Part shown: one piece after another, positions 16,868 through 25,128 of the stretch
How positions within the stretch are numbered: position 1 is the first letter of the stretch
How the letters are laid out: every line of letters starts with the position of its first letter
Position numbers and translations under genes: made by a program
Assembly (NCBI RefSeq): GCF_017353185.1
Contig: NZ_JAFMYV010000002.1
Coordinates: 496,001-560,000 of the forward strand
Direction of reading: 5' to 3'
DNA: 64,000 bases
Origin: Fibrella rubiginis
GTDB taxonomy: Bacteria; Bacteroidota; Bacteroidia; Cytophagales; Spirosomataceae
Notes under the pieces: generated by a model
Told to the model about the DNA's origin: nothing
The model's input: only the letters and a program-made list of their open reading frames with translations
The model's database searches: none

Positions 16868-17254
16868 ATGGCACCAAAAGCGATCCCCGAAATTGATGTC
16901 TGGAAAGCCAACGTGGCTATTGCAGCGGGCCTGTTGGCTCTGCACATCTTCACTAAAAACCACTACATCGGCTATCTCTACGGGGCATTCGGTCTGATTG
17001 CCCTGCTGTTTGTCATCCCCTACCTCAGTCGGTTCATCGCGTGGGTGTGGTTCAAACTGGCCGAAGTGCTGGGGTTCATCAATACCCGCGTGTTGCTCAC
17101 AGTCATCTTTTTCGTATTCCTGATGCCCGTAGCCCTGCTCTACCGGTTGCGCAACAAAAACCTGCTCAACCGCCGCAACGGCAAGGGGCTAAACACCCTC
17201 TTCAAAGACCGGTCGCACCAGTACGACGCCGCCGATCTGGAGAATGTGTGGTGA
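16868..17254 (+). CDS. SxtJ-family membrane protein
   Basis: 128 residues with three hydrophobic segments (near 17-30, 36-55 and 72-92) and a basic C-terminal tail (YRLRNKNLLNRRNGKG). It matches the SxtJ family named from saxitoxin clusters and found beside carbamoyltransferases; no biochemical role is established. It starts 6 nt after the DUF5989 stop. Its last Val codon, Trp codon and TGA form the outer end of the perfect inverted repeat 17248-17362. Confidence 0.8.
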   Translation: MAPKAIPEIDVWKANVAIAAGLLALHIFTKNHYIGYLYGAFGLIALLFVIPYLSRFIAWVWFKLAEVLGFINTRVLLTVIFFVFLMPVALLYRLRNKNLLNRRNGKGLNTLFKDRSHQYDAADLENVW

Positions 17255-17362
17255 AATAATGAACAATGAATAATGTACAATGTACAATGGCTTCGCGCTC
17301 AACCCATTTCAGCGCGAAGCCATTGTACATTGTACATTATTCATTGTTCATTATTTCACCAC
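17248..17362. repeat. Perfect 52-bp heptad inverted repeat joining two convergent stop codons
   Basis: Arms 17248-17299 and 17311-17362 are exact complements with an 11-nt loop. Each arm begins in the last codons of one of the two convergent genes and continues as 7-nt units close to AATAATG and then TACAATG, ending in GGCTTCGCGCT. It should act as a bidirectional 3'-end hairpin. Confidence 0.95.
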
Positions 17363-18706
17363 TCTCAAATACGCCTCCTCTTTCAACAGGCATTCGGTGG
17401 CCCAGGCTTCGCCTTTGGCGGTCCAGTGGCCGTCGCAGGGGACGTAGAGGTCGGCTATGTTGCCTTTGTAGGCGAGGGCGTGAGGTACTAACGAGATAAA
17501 TCCGATGCCCCGCTGTTGACAAAATGTCCGCATCTGCCGGTCGAATTTATTGTCGGCACCAGCGCGTAACGCCTTCACGTCCAGCATGATAGGCAGCGAA
17601 ACAAAGATCACCGACTTTCCGGCTGCATCCTGTTTCAGTTGGTCCATACTGTGGGTCATGGTGTTCCATTCAGCCTCCGAAAATTGGGCATATCGTGTCC
17701 ATTTGGCATCCACTTTCACGCGGTTTTGCGCCAGCTTTAGGAGTGTCTGGGCCAGGTACGAATGCTCGACGAAATGAACACGGGCCTTTTGCTTCCAGGT
17801 AAGCGTCTGATAGACAGAGTCGACGGTTTGCAATAGGCTGGCCCGCGTCCGGCCTACTGCGCCAATTGACTGGTGGATGTTGGCCAGTGAATACGCCAGT
17901 TTACTGTCATTGGTCCAATAAGGCCGATAGATGGGGAAATCGACCTGCGCGTGGACTTTCTCACCGTTGTAATCTTCAAAATCATTGGCAGGCAATAACC
18001 CCACCAGCACGGCTTTGTGGGCTACGCTGTGGCTGAATTGCCGGTACGTTTGCCAATAATTAATGGGCGAGGTGCCGTTGATGGCGAAGTTCAGGTGCCG
18101 GTGGCCGGTAGCCTTTGATAAGCGCGTCGACATACGGTCGGCGGGGTTTACCATATAGCCTTCCATGTACGAATCGCCCAGCACGATCACGCGGTTAGTC
18201 GTGGTATCGGACGTATATGGGTCATCGGCAGCACCCAGTTCGTTTGAATACCGACGGAGGGTATCGCCCGAACAGTTGACCACCTGCTCGCGGGCGTTGG
18301 GTAGTCGCCAACGGCCCGAAAAGGGGCTTACGTCGCCCGCATACGTGATTGGGTTCTCGATGTTGGCGGGAATATAGAGCCGGTGATTGGTCACGCCTAC
18401 ACCCGCCGGGATGCCCAATGACACCAGTATCCAGCACAGGCCCTCCAGGAACACCAGCGTACCCAGGGCCGACGTGGTGTAGAACGCCAGCGACTGAAGC
18501 AATCCACTTTTTGCCCGGAAACCCAGAGCTAACAGGCTACTAATCACCCACCATATACTTACTAACCACAGCACGTTTACATACGCAACGCCTTTGATGA
18601 GGCCGTCGGTTTGCCCATTCGGTGAGGTGTCGAGGAAATGACAGACCAGGTATGTAAGGACTAAAAACAGGCCAAACAGGCCAGAAATGCGCAAAACAGA
18701 TTTCAT
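17351..18706 (-). CDS. Membrane-anchored SGNH/GDSL hydrolase
   Basis: 451 residues. Three N-terminal transmembrane helices (near 5-24, 42-62 and 75-98) are followed by an extracytoplasmic SGNH domain. VIVLGDSYMEG contains the block-I nucleophile Ser179. The C-terminal DGHW (425-428) supplies the Asp/His pair. SGNH enzymes are esterases or O-acetyl hydrolases/transferases acting on glycans and lipids. It is convergent with the carbamoyltransferase-DUF5989-SxtJ operon, and such hydrolases are frequent partners of that cassette, so it may modify the same glycan. The substrate is unknown. Confidence 0.8.
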   Translation of the reverse strand: MKSVLRISGLFGLFLVLTYLVCHFLDTSPNGQTDGLIKGVAYVNVLWLVSIWWVISSLLALGFRAKSGLLQSLAFYTTSALGTLVFLEGLCWILVSLGIPAGVGVTNHRLYIPANIENPITYAGDVSPFSGRWRLPNAREQVVNCSGDTLRRYSNELGAADDPYTSDTTTNRVIVLGDSYMEGYMVNPADRMSTRLSKATGHRHLNFAINGTSPINYWQTYRQFSHSVAHKAVLVGLLPANDFEDYNGEKVHAQVDFPIYRPYWTNDSKLAYSLANIHQSIGAVGRTRASLLQTVDSVYQTLTWKQKARVHFVEHSYLAQTLLKLAQNRVKVDAKWTRYAQFSEAEWNTMTHSMDQLKQDAAGKSVIFVSLPIMLDVKALRAGADNKFDRQMRTFCQQRGIGFISLVPHALAYKGNIADLYVPCDGHWTAKGEAWATECLLKEEAYLRVVK

Positions 18707-18798
18707 GCAACTTATTTATGAGTAGCCGAAGATAAGGCCCATTTGGTTGTAGCGCAGCCTGCGCGCCCCGGACTGAAGCCTGCGATACGTCTTCCACA

Positions 18799-18834
18799 TA
18801 AAAAAAGTGCCCCCAGCAAAGCCGGAGGCACTTT
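18799..18834 (-). terminator. Intrinsic terminator after the RNA helicase
   Basis: On the minus strand AAAGTGCC/GGCACTTT forms an 8-bp stem followed by a U-run (complement of A's at 18799-18806), about 20 nt after the helicase stop. Confidence 0.75.
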
Positions 18835-18854
18835 CAATTAATTTCAACGGATTA

Positions 18855-21029
18855 TTACCGGGCGATTTCAACGCTTACGCGGCGGCCTTTGATGTTGTTG
18901 CCGTCCATGGAAGCCACCACGCGGTTGGCTACGTCGTTGGGTACGTCAACAAAGGTGTGGCTGTCGAAAATGTCGATGCTGCCGATGCTGCTGCCGGGAA
19001 TGCCCGACTCGCCCGCGATGGCACCGACCAGATCGCCCGGACGGACGTAGTCTTTACGGCCAATGCTCACGCTCAGGCGCGTCATGTTGGCTTCACGCTC
19101 ACGAACGGGGCGCTCGTTGTCTTTGCCGAAGTACGGCTTGCCACCTTCGCGGGGACCAGCAAACCGGTCACCACCCGGACGGGGGCCACGGTCTTCGAAA
19201 CGGCCACCCGGACGGGGACCGCGATCGTCGAAGCGACCACCGCCACGACGATCTTCGAAGCGACCACCCCGGTCTCCGCCGAAACGGTCACCACCCCGGC
19301 GATCTTCGAAACGACCGCCCCGATCACCACCGCGTGAATCGTTGCGACGATCGTCAAAACGGCCACCCCGCGAATCGCCGCGGTCACCTTCAAACTTGCT
19401 GTTGCGACGGTCGTCGGCGTTGAGGTCCTGATCCGAGAATTCGTTTTTCTCGATACCCATGCTCCGCTTCATCAGCGCCGACACGATCTGATCGGTCGTA
19501 AAGCCTTCGTGCTGCAACTGGGTTAGCATGTCGCCATACAGGTGCAGGTCTTTGCTTTCCTTGATGTCTACGCTCAGTTGCTCGATAAAGCGGGCCTTGC
19601 GGATACCCACGATGTCTTCAAACGACGGGATAACGCCTTTCTCCACCCGCACTTTGGTGTAGTTCTGAATGTCGCGGAAGCGATATTTCTCGTCGCGGCT
19701 CACAAACGAAAACGCCCGGCCCGACTTACCCGCGCGGCCCGTCCGGCCAATGCGGTGTACGTAATATTCTTCGTCGAGGGGAATGTCGTAGTTGATGACA
19801 GCGTCCACATTATCCACGTCGATACCACGGGCCGCCACGTCGGTAGCGACCAGAATAGTGGTGGTACCGGCCCGGAACTTGCTCATCACGTTGTTGCGCT
19901 GCGCCTGCCGCAGATCGCCGTGGAGACCTTCAGCGGCATAGCCCCGGATCATCATGTCTTCCACAATTTCTTCCACTTTCCGCTTCGTATTACAGAATAC
20001 GAGCATCAGTTTCAGGTCGTAGAGATCAATCAGGCGACACATCACTTCGGTTTTGGCGCGGGGCTTAATCTCGAAGTATACCTGCTCGATGTTAACGGCG
20101 GTCAGTTCTTTCTTCACCACCTTCACCAGCACGGGGTCCTGCTGGAACCGCTGCGTGATCGAGAGAATGGGCTTCGACATGGTGGCCGAGAACAGTACCG
20201 TCTGCCGCTCGGTGGGGAAATCTTCCAGAATGCTTTCGATGTCTTCACGGAAGCCCATATCGAGCATTTCGTCGGCCTCATCGAGGATAATCATTTTGGC
20301 GTTGTCGAGTTTGAGCGTGTTGCGCTCCATGTGGTCCATAACGCGGCCCGGCGTACCGACCACGATGTGCACCCCTTTCTTCAACGACCGAATCTGGCGG
20401 TCAATCGAATCGCCACCGTAGATGGTTTCGATGTATATACCCCGCTTGAACTTGCTCAGTTTGCGGAGTTCTTCCGTCACCTGAACGGCCAGTTCACGCG
20501 TGGGGCACAGGATGAGTACCTGTACGCTGCGGTCGCTGGGGTCAACGAGTTCGAGGGCAGGAATGCCGAATGCGGCGGTTTTACCCGTACCCGTCTGCGC
20601 CTGTCCGATCACGTCGCGACCCGCCAGAATGGGCGGAATGGCTTCGGCCTGAATGGGTGATGGCGTGGTGAAGCCCATCTCCGTTACCGCCGCCAGCATA
20701 TCGGGCGACAGGTTCAGGTCAGCAAACGTGCGCTGGTTGGCGTCGGGCTGAACGGTGATGGTATCTTTAATGACAACGTCTTTCTGGTTAGTAACGGGAG
20801 CGGCTTCTGGCATCGCTTCTGAAACGGTTTGGTTAGACTCAACGGCTTGATCAACAGGCTGTTCAGCAACGGGCGTTACGGTATCAGCGGGTTGTTCGGC
20901 TTTGGCTTTCTTGGCTTTGGGCTTTTTGGCAACGGGTGCCTCGTCGGTGTCAGTGTGAGCGGCGGTATCCTGCACGCTGATTTGATCGGCAATGCCGTCA
21001 ATTTCGGGCTGATTATTGTCCGAATTCAT
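18855..21029 (-). CDS. DEAD-box RNA helicase with DbpA-type RNA-binding domain
   Basis: 724-residue ATP-dependent RNA helicase of the DeaD/CsdA type, acting in ribosome assembly and mRNA decay, often in the cold. An acidic and Ala/Lys-rich N-terminal extension (~1-85) precedes the core: Q motif PSPIQAEAIP, Walker A AQTGTGKT, DEAD, SAT, and HRIGRTGRAG. A long Arg/Asp/Gly-rich segment with RGGRFEDRR-type repeats (~570-655) follows, then a DbpA-like RNA-binding fold (~660-724). The ATG at 21027-21029 (MNSDNNQPE) is chosen. The frame stays open further upstream, but that sequence looks like an untranslated leader with a promoter box at 21383. Confidence 0.92.
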   Translation of the reverse strand: MNSDNNQPEIDGIADQISVQDTAAHTDTDEAPVAKKPKAKKAKAEQPADTVTPVAEQPVDQAVESNQTVSEAMPEAAPVTNQKDVVIKDTITVQPDANQRTFADLNLSPDMLAAVTEMGFTTPSPIQAEAIPPILAGRDVIGQAQTGTGKTAAFGIPALELVDPSDRSVQVLILCPTRELAVQVTEELRKLSKFKRGIYIETIYGGDSIDRQIRSLKKGVHIVVGTPGRVMDHMERNTLKLDNAKMIILDEADEMLDMGFREDIESILEDFPTERQTVLFSATMSKPILSITQRFQQDPVLVKVVKKELTAVNIEQVYFEIKPRAKTEVMCRLIDLYDLKLMLVFCNTKRKVEEIVEDMMIRGYAAEGLHGDLRQAQRNNVMSKFRAGTTTILVATDVAARGIDVDNVDAVINYDIPLDEEYYVHRIGRTGRAGKSGRAFSFVSRDEKYRFRDIQNYTKVRVEKGVIPSFEDIVGIRKARFIEQLSVDIKESKDLHLYGDMLTQLQHEGFTTDQIVSALMKRSMGIEKNEFSDQDLNADDRRNSKFEGDRGDSRGGRFDDRRNDSRGGDRGGRFEDRRGGDRFGGDRGGRFEDRRGGGRFDDRGPRPGGRFEDRGPRPGGDRFAGPREGGKPYFGKDNERPVREREANMTRLSVSIGRKDYVRPGDLVGAIAGESGIPGSSIGSIDIFDSHTFVDVPNDVANRVVASMDGNNIKGRRVSVEIAR

Positions 21030-21390
21030 AATATAAAAGGTATTGAATGACTTCCGCATACGGCGGAATTTCGTCAAGCAGACAGCGTAGTGTGCAGGAA
21101 ACCTGCTAAGCACCAACCCAGACATTCTTTGTCGCAGACACGTTTTACTTGTGATCTGCCGACGCCCCAACGGACCGCCCCAACCAATTTCCAGATGAAT
21201 TTTTGACTCGCTTAGAACAGCGTAGTTGACCCTCGTCCTTTCAGAGACCCATCGCCCACAGACTGTACTGTCTTTTGTACATCCGTGTGCTGGCTCTGTA
21301 AACCACATGTTGAAACGAGTGCGACCAGTATAGTCGCTTAGAACAGAGAGTAGCGCGCCGGATGCCGCTTGAAATTCTGGTGCAAAAGTA
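21030..21390 (-). promoter_or_regulatory. Long leader and -7 box of the RNA helicase
   Basis: Minus-strand TACTTTTG (21383-21390) fits TAnnTTTG and implies a 5' leader of about 345 nt. The leader holds a 13-bp direct repeat TCGCTTAGAACAG (21208-21220 and 21334-21346, plus-strand reading). Long leaders are typical of cold-regulated helicase mRNAs; regulation here is inference. Confidence 0.45.
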
Positions 21391-21430
21391 AGACTATATT
21401 TCCAAAAAAGCAAGCGGGCGGCTGAAGATT

Positions 21431-21720
21431 TTGTATTTTTCTAAGCGGGGGGCAGTTTTCAGTTTAGCGTTTTCAGTTGCTTCGCATAGGCAAGTTGATG
21501 GTTTAGGCAAAGCAACCCGCCGTTGTCGCTTGGCTCCAGCCGAGTGACTTGTATCTGAGGGCCTCCGGCCCGTAACTGGACTTTAAAGTGTGTTGGCTGA
21601 CTTGCTTCAATTTCGTACTACGGGCCGGAGGCCCTCGGATACAAGTCACTCGGCTGGAGCCAAGCGATAACGGCGCGGATAACAAAGACGCGAAGCAACA
21701 GAAAACAGAAAACCCTAAGC
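21431..21720. repeat. Compound repeat: heptad arms enclosing 154-bp palindromic element copy A
   Basis: Outer arms (about 21433-21465 and 21692-21720) are 7-nt units close to TTTTCAG on the left and CAGAAAA on the right. Each joins a TTCGC core (GTTGCTTCGC). Nested inside, 21520-21673 is copy A of a 154-bp element whose ends are CCGTTGTCGCTTGGCTCCAG and its near complement, with an inner stem GGGCCTCCGGCCCGTA. The right arm starts immediately after the stop codon of the FAD oxidoreductase gene. Confidence 0.85.
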
Positions 21721-21722
21721 TC

Positions 21723-22859
21723 TCACCCCCACGCTCCCATCGACGCCTCAGCATACCCCGCGCCGGATGACATGCCTTTGCCGCCGATGCCGGTAACGAT
21801 GCGGATGTAATTATCCACATCGTGCACAAAAATTTCGTCAGCGGTCTGGGCGTAGAATCCGGCCCAGGTCCGGGCGATGGGTTCGACGGGAAATTGCACG
21901 ATACGGCGGGCTTCGGTGAGCATCAGGTGGTTCAGGGCGTCTTTGGTATCGTAGCCCAGGTCATCAATTCGGGCGGCGGGGGCATATTCGTGGGTATCGC
22001 CAATAATAATTGACCCGTCGGTGGCTTGTTTGAAAAGGAGGTGGATGCCCCAGTTTTTTAGCTGGGCGAGGTGATCTGGGGTCTGAATGTGGGCAAACGA
22101 CGCGCATTCGGCGAAGGATTCATACCGACGGATGGTGAGACCCGTGAGGATGTTTCCAAGCAAGGCCACCGCTGGCATGGGCACCGTCTGCATCATCTGC
22201 AACTTGCTCACGATTAGCCCACTATCGGCAAAAACGTCGGGGTAGAGCAGCCGAAATTCATAGCCTCCGCAGATGAGTACCCGCCCCGCCGAGAGCCGTT
22301 CGCCACCCGCCAGCGTGACGATGGCCCCGCTGTAGTTTGACAGGCAGCCTACCACCGCCGCATTGGGCCGGTAGGTGACGCCGTGCCTGCGCACGAGGTA
22401 GTCGATGAAACGGTGGATGAATACGTCCGGTTCGGCGCTCATCTCGTCGGGGAACCAGAGCGAACCCCGGACGTAATCGGGCCGAAGCAGCGGATATTTA
22501 GTCAGCGTCTGGTCCTTTGAGAGTAGTTCGCAGGGGTAGTTTTCGGCCCGCCGCTTGTCGAAAAGTTCGTTGGCTAATTGCCATTCGTCCTCGTCAGAGG
22601 CTACATAAACGGACCCGTTTTGCCGAAGCGACAGATCTGTTTCGGCCTGCCACTGCCGGTACAATTCCAGCGTCCGACGGCCATACTCGAACCACTGCCC
22701 CGCCATTCCCGACGGCACAATCTGCCCGAAATTCCGTACTGTCGAGCCTACCGGGCGGTTATCTTTTTCCAGCAAAAGCACCCTTAACCCTCGTTGCGTG
22801 GCATGACAGGCATGCGAGGCTCCCAAAATACCTGCGCCAACAATAATAAGATCGTACAT
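21723..22859 (-). CDS. TIGR03364-type FAD-dependent oxidoreductase (phosphonate-associated)
   Basis: 378 residues, DAO superfamily. The N-terminal dinucleotide-binding motif is LIIVGAGILGASHA (4-17), with LLLEKDNRPVGSTVRNFGQ (~29-47), a stretch typical of the TIGR03364 group found with phosphonatase genes. TGIGGKGMSSGAGYAEA at the C-terminus closes the FAD site. Flavin oxidases of this context act on 2-aminoethylphosphonate-type amines. The likely job is oxidative deamination to phosphonoacetaldehyde for the HAD enzyme encoded just upstream (159 nt away, same strand). The exact substrate is not established. No PhnW transaminase is seen, consistent with this enzyme replacing it. Confidence 0.8.
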   Translation of the reverse strand: MYDLIIVGAGILGASHACHATQRGLRVLLLEKDNRPVGSTVRNFGQIVPSGMAGQWFEYGRRTLELYRQWQAETDLSLRQNGSVYVASDEDEWQLANELFDKRRAENYPCELLSKDQTLTKYPLLRPDYVRGSLWFPDEMSAEPDVFIHRFIDYLVRRHGVTYRPNAAVVGCLSNYSGAIVTLAGGERLSAGRVLICGGYEFRLLYPDVFADSGLIVSKLQMMQTVPMPAVALLGNILTGLTIRRYESFAECASFAHIQTPDHLAQLKNWGIHLLFKQATDGSIIIGDTHEYAPAARIDDLGYDTKDALNHLMLTEARRIVQFPVEPIARTWAGFYAQTADEIFVHDVDNYIRIVTGIGGKGMSSGAGYAEASMGAWG

Positions 22860-22921
22860 AAGGAGTCGTTGAGTCTGGAAAGGTGGTGTAATGAAGGTGG
22901 TTTCACACTGTAAGCATCGCG

Positions 22922-23017
22922 TTTTTTGTCATCCCGACGTCAGGAGGGATCTAGTGCCCTTCTGACATATTCTGAGATGGGAAACTAGATCCCTCCTAAC
23001 GTCGGGATGACAAAAAA
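22922..23017. repeat. 34-bp inverted repeat between HAD and FAD genes
   Basis: Arms 22922-22955 and 22984-23017 pair with one mismatch. The arm reads TTTTTTGTCATCCCGACGTC at its outer end. It begins one or two bases after the HAD stop codon and includes a T-run usable for termination. Confidence 0.85.
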
Positions 23018-23018
23018 G

Positions 23019-23738
23019 CTACCCCCTGCTGCTCAGCAATTGGGGCAGTTCCAGCAATGAACCCAGCAGCAAATCGTGCGGATAATCACGCAGTTGCGCT
23101 TCCGTATGGGTGCCATTGGTAAGGCCAAGATTCAGGCCAACACCCGCTGCTTTTCCCGACAACAGATCGGACGGTGTATCACCAATATTGACCACTTGAT
23201 TAAGGTCGGTGATGCCCAGTTGCTGCATGGCGAGGCAAATCATATCGGGCGCGGGCCGACCGTTGGGCACTTCGTCGGAGGCAATACTGGCCTGAACAAC
23301 GGTCTGGTCATCAGCAATATAGTAGCCTGACGGATCAACATGCCAGTCCAGGCGGTTCAGAATGAGGTTCGTTACGGTGCGATAGAAGCCGGTGGTGAGC
23401 GCAATGGGTATGCCCCGATCGCTCAGCCAGGCAAACGCGGCCAGGCAACCCTCGGTGGGCGTTACGGGCTGCGTTTCGTAGTGGTGTTCCAGAATCGTTT
23501 TGAACATCGTATACGACTCGTCCACCCGTGCGTCAACGTCGGCCCCATCAGTGCCCAGTTGTTCGCGCCACAAGAGGTCGAATACGTGTCGTTTGGCCAT
23601 GCCCTGTACGGCCAGAATCCGTTCGGAGGTAGCGCGGAGACCTGTTTCGGCGGCAGCCTGCGCAAAGCATTGTTCCACTTCGTGCAGGTCGGTGACGGTG
23701 GTCCCGGCCATATCAAAAATCACCAGTTGAGGTAGCAT
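23019..23738 (-). CDS. PhnX-like HAD phosphonatase (TIGR03351 type)
   Basis: 239-residue HAD hydrolase. Motif I is FDMAGTTVTD (nucleophile Asp9), a form shared with phosphonoacetaldehyde hydrolase. The cap domain has QGMAKRHVF, whose Lys49 is placed like the Schiff-base Lys of PhnX. Motif II is ALTTGFYR and motif IV VVNIGDTPSD. The predicted reaction is phosphonoacetaldehyde to acetaldehyde and phosphate, in the cytosol. The ATG at 23738 overlaps the end of the DUF5690 transporter gene by 26 nt, indicating translational coupling. An earlier frame start is inside that gene and is rejected. Confidence 0.82.
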   Translation of the reverse strand: MLPQLVIFDMAGTTVTDLHEVEQCFAQAAAETGLRATSERILAVQGMAKRHVFDLLWREQLGTDGADVDARVDESYTMFKTILEHHYETQPVTPTEGCLAAFAWLSDRGIPIALTTGFYRTVTNLILNRLDWHVDPSGYYIADDQTVVQASIASDEVPNGRPAPDMICLAMQQLGITDLNQVVNIGDTPSDLLSGKAAGVGLNLGLTNGTHTEAQLRDYPHDLLLGSLLELPQLLSSRG

Positions 23739-24999
23739 ACCGTGAAGGGGTTTGTTCAGTATAACGCCCGGCCATAGACCGATACGAAGCGCCCAGCAGC
23801 AGCACAAAGCAGCCCGCCAGCGCGTAGGCACCATAGCGCAGGAAATCGAGGTAACTCAGGTCCGACTGGCCGAAATTTTTGTACAGTAAAATGCCTACAC
23901 TGCCCAGATAACCGTAATAATCGGCCAGCGTAACCACAAAACCAACCGTGCTCGGGTAGCGAAACGCCGCCACCAGCCGCTCGAAATACAGGCCGTTCAG
24001 GGGTACGTAGGCGGCATACAGACCAATGCCCAGCGCGAGGTACCAGTTGCCCGCCGACAGCCAGCCCTGTTCATACGCGTAGGTACTCACGGCCAGCGTA
24101 ATCATGGCCAGGATCATGACCGCGTTGATGAGCCGAAACGCCTGCCAATGATCGCGTACCAGCGTCATCAGCGACATCAGCACCAGCAGCACTACCGCCA
24201 CCCAGGCTTCTGTTTTGGTGAACAGGGCGGGCGACAGGTTGCCTACACTCTTCAGGATTTCGGGACCAAAATTGTCGCGAAAGTCGCGGAAAGCAGTCAG
24301 AAGCACATAGGCAGCAATCAGCAGGGCCAGACCGGGATTGAAGTAACGGACAAAGGCCCGCCGGTCGGTCTGCATCATGGGGGGACGAACGGTTCGTTGC
24401 GCCCGGTCTTGTTCCGTTGGGGGTGGCAGGTTAGACAAGGCAAAAACCGACAACAGCAACGGCCCCACAAACAAGGCCCCCGTCACAAACGGCAACCAGA
24501 ATTCCGTTACGCCCCAGTCAGCGCGGATGGTGAGGGCCACGGTTTTCACGAATCCCGACGCGAAAATGAACGAGGCCGTTAGCCCCGCCACGAGCGCGTC
24601 GGTTTGTCGGCGACCTTCCAGAAAGCCCAGTACCACGCCGTAGACCATACCCAGCGGCAGGCCGTTGAGCAGCAGAAACGGGATATTCCAGGGAGCGGGC
24701 ACGAGCGCAAAACCCAGCAGGGCCAGTTCTGCCGCCGCGATAAACGCCAGCACATATACCGCCCGCCGCCCCGCCGATACCTCCGATACAACCTTGACAC
24801 CCAGTCGCTTGGACAGCGCATAGCCCAGCACCTGCGCCATAATAAGCCACGTCTTGTAGCTCAGCCCCGCATAGGCCATCCCCTCGAACGTGACCGCCGT
24901 GATGCCTTTGCGGAATGCGTACATGCAGGTGTACGTGCAGAACGCCGCCGTTGCGCCGAAGAGGACAAAAACTGTGGGGTGACGAAGGAGGTTTTTCAT
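23713..24999 (-). CDS. DUF5690-family MFS-like transporter
   Basis: 428 residues, about 12 membrane helices with a charged central loop (~195-215), as in major facilitator transporters; it matches the DUF5690 group of Bacteroidota. Positioned between the phosphoesterase fusion and the phosphonatase, overlapping the latter by 26 nt, it is the likely inner-membrane importer for the phosphonate substrate (inference from context). The N-terminus contains several Cys (AAFCTYTCMYAF). No ABC-type PhnCDE importer is present in the window. Confidence 0.75.
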   Translation of the reverse strand: MKNLLRHPTVFVLFGATAAFCTYTCMYAFRKGITAVTFEGMAYAGLSYKTWLIMAQVLGYALSKRLGVKVVSEVSAGRRAVYVLAFIAAAELALLGFALVPAPWNIPFLLLNGLPLGMVYGVVLGFLEGRRQTDALVAGLTASFIFASGFVKTVALTIRADWGVTEFWLPFVTGALFVGPLLLSVFALSNLPPPTEQDRAQRTVRPPMMQTDRRAFVRYFNPGLALLIAAYVLLTAFRDFRDNFGPEILKSVGNLSPALFTKTEAWVAVVLLVLMSLMTLVRDHWQAFRLINAVMILAMITLAVSTYAYEQGWLSAGNWYLALGIGLYAAYVPLNGLYFERLVAAFRYPSTVGFVVTLADYYGYLGSVGILLYKNFGQSDLSYLDFLRYGAYALAGCFVLLLGASYRSMAGRYTEQTPSRYATSTGDF

Positions 25000-25020
25000 G
25001 GATTTGGTGGCAGTGGGTTA

Positions 25021-25122
25021 TGTACCACGGACTTCAGTCCGTTTACGGCTGCGTCAGCAATAGTTGCTGTCTGATTACTTCATTGCTAACGCAGCCGTAG
25101 ACGGACTGAAGTCCGTGGTACA
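25021..25122. repeat. Inverted repeat between phosphoesterase and transporter genes
   Basis: TGTACCACGGACTTCAGTCC at 25021 pairs with its complement ending at 25122. An inner stem CGGCTGCGT... contains the shared word TGCGTCAGC (25050-25058; GCTGACGCA on the other strand). On the minus strand it starts 6 nt after the stop codon of the phosphoesterase gene. Confidence 0.9.
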
Positions 25123-25128
25123 TTGCCC

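Noticed and set aside
19542..20660. Long plus-strand open frame opposite the RNA helicase
   Set aside because: Antisense shadow of a strongly conserved DEAD-box gene; no recognisable domain, biased composition.
20829..21050. Small plus-strand gene upstream of the helicase
   Set aside because: It is antisense to the helicase N-terminal Ala/Lys-rich region and reflects its codon bias.
21503..21829. 108-codon minus-strand frame over the repeat
   Set aside because: Lies mostly in the 154-bp palindromic element and overlaps the end of the FAD oxidoreductase in another frame.
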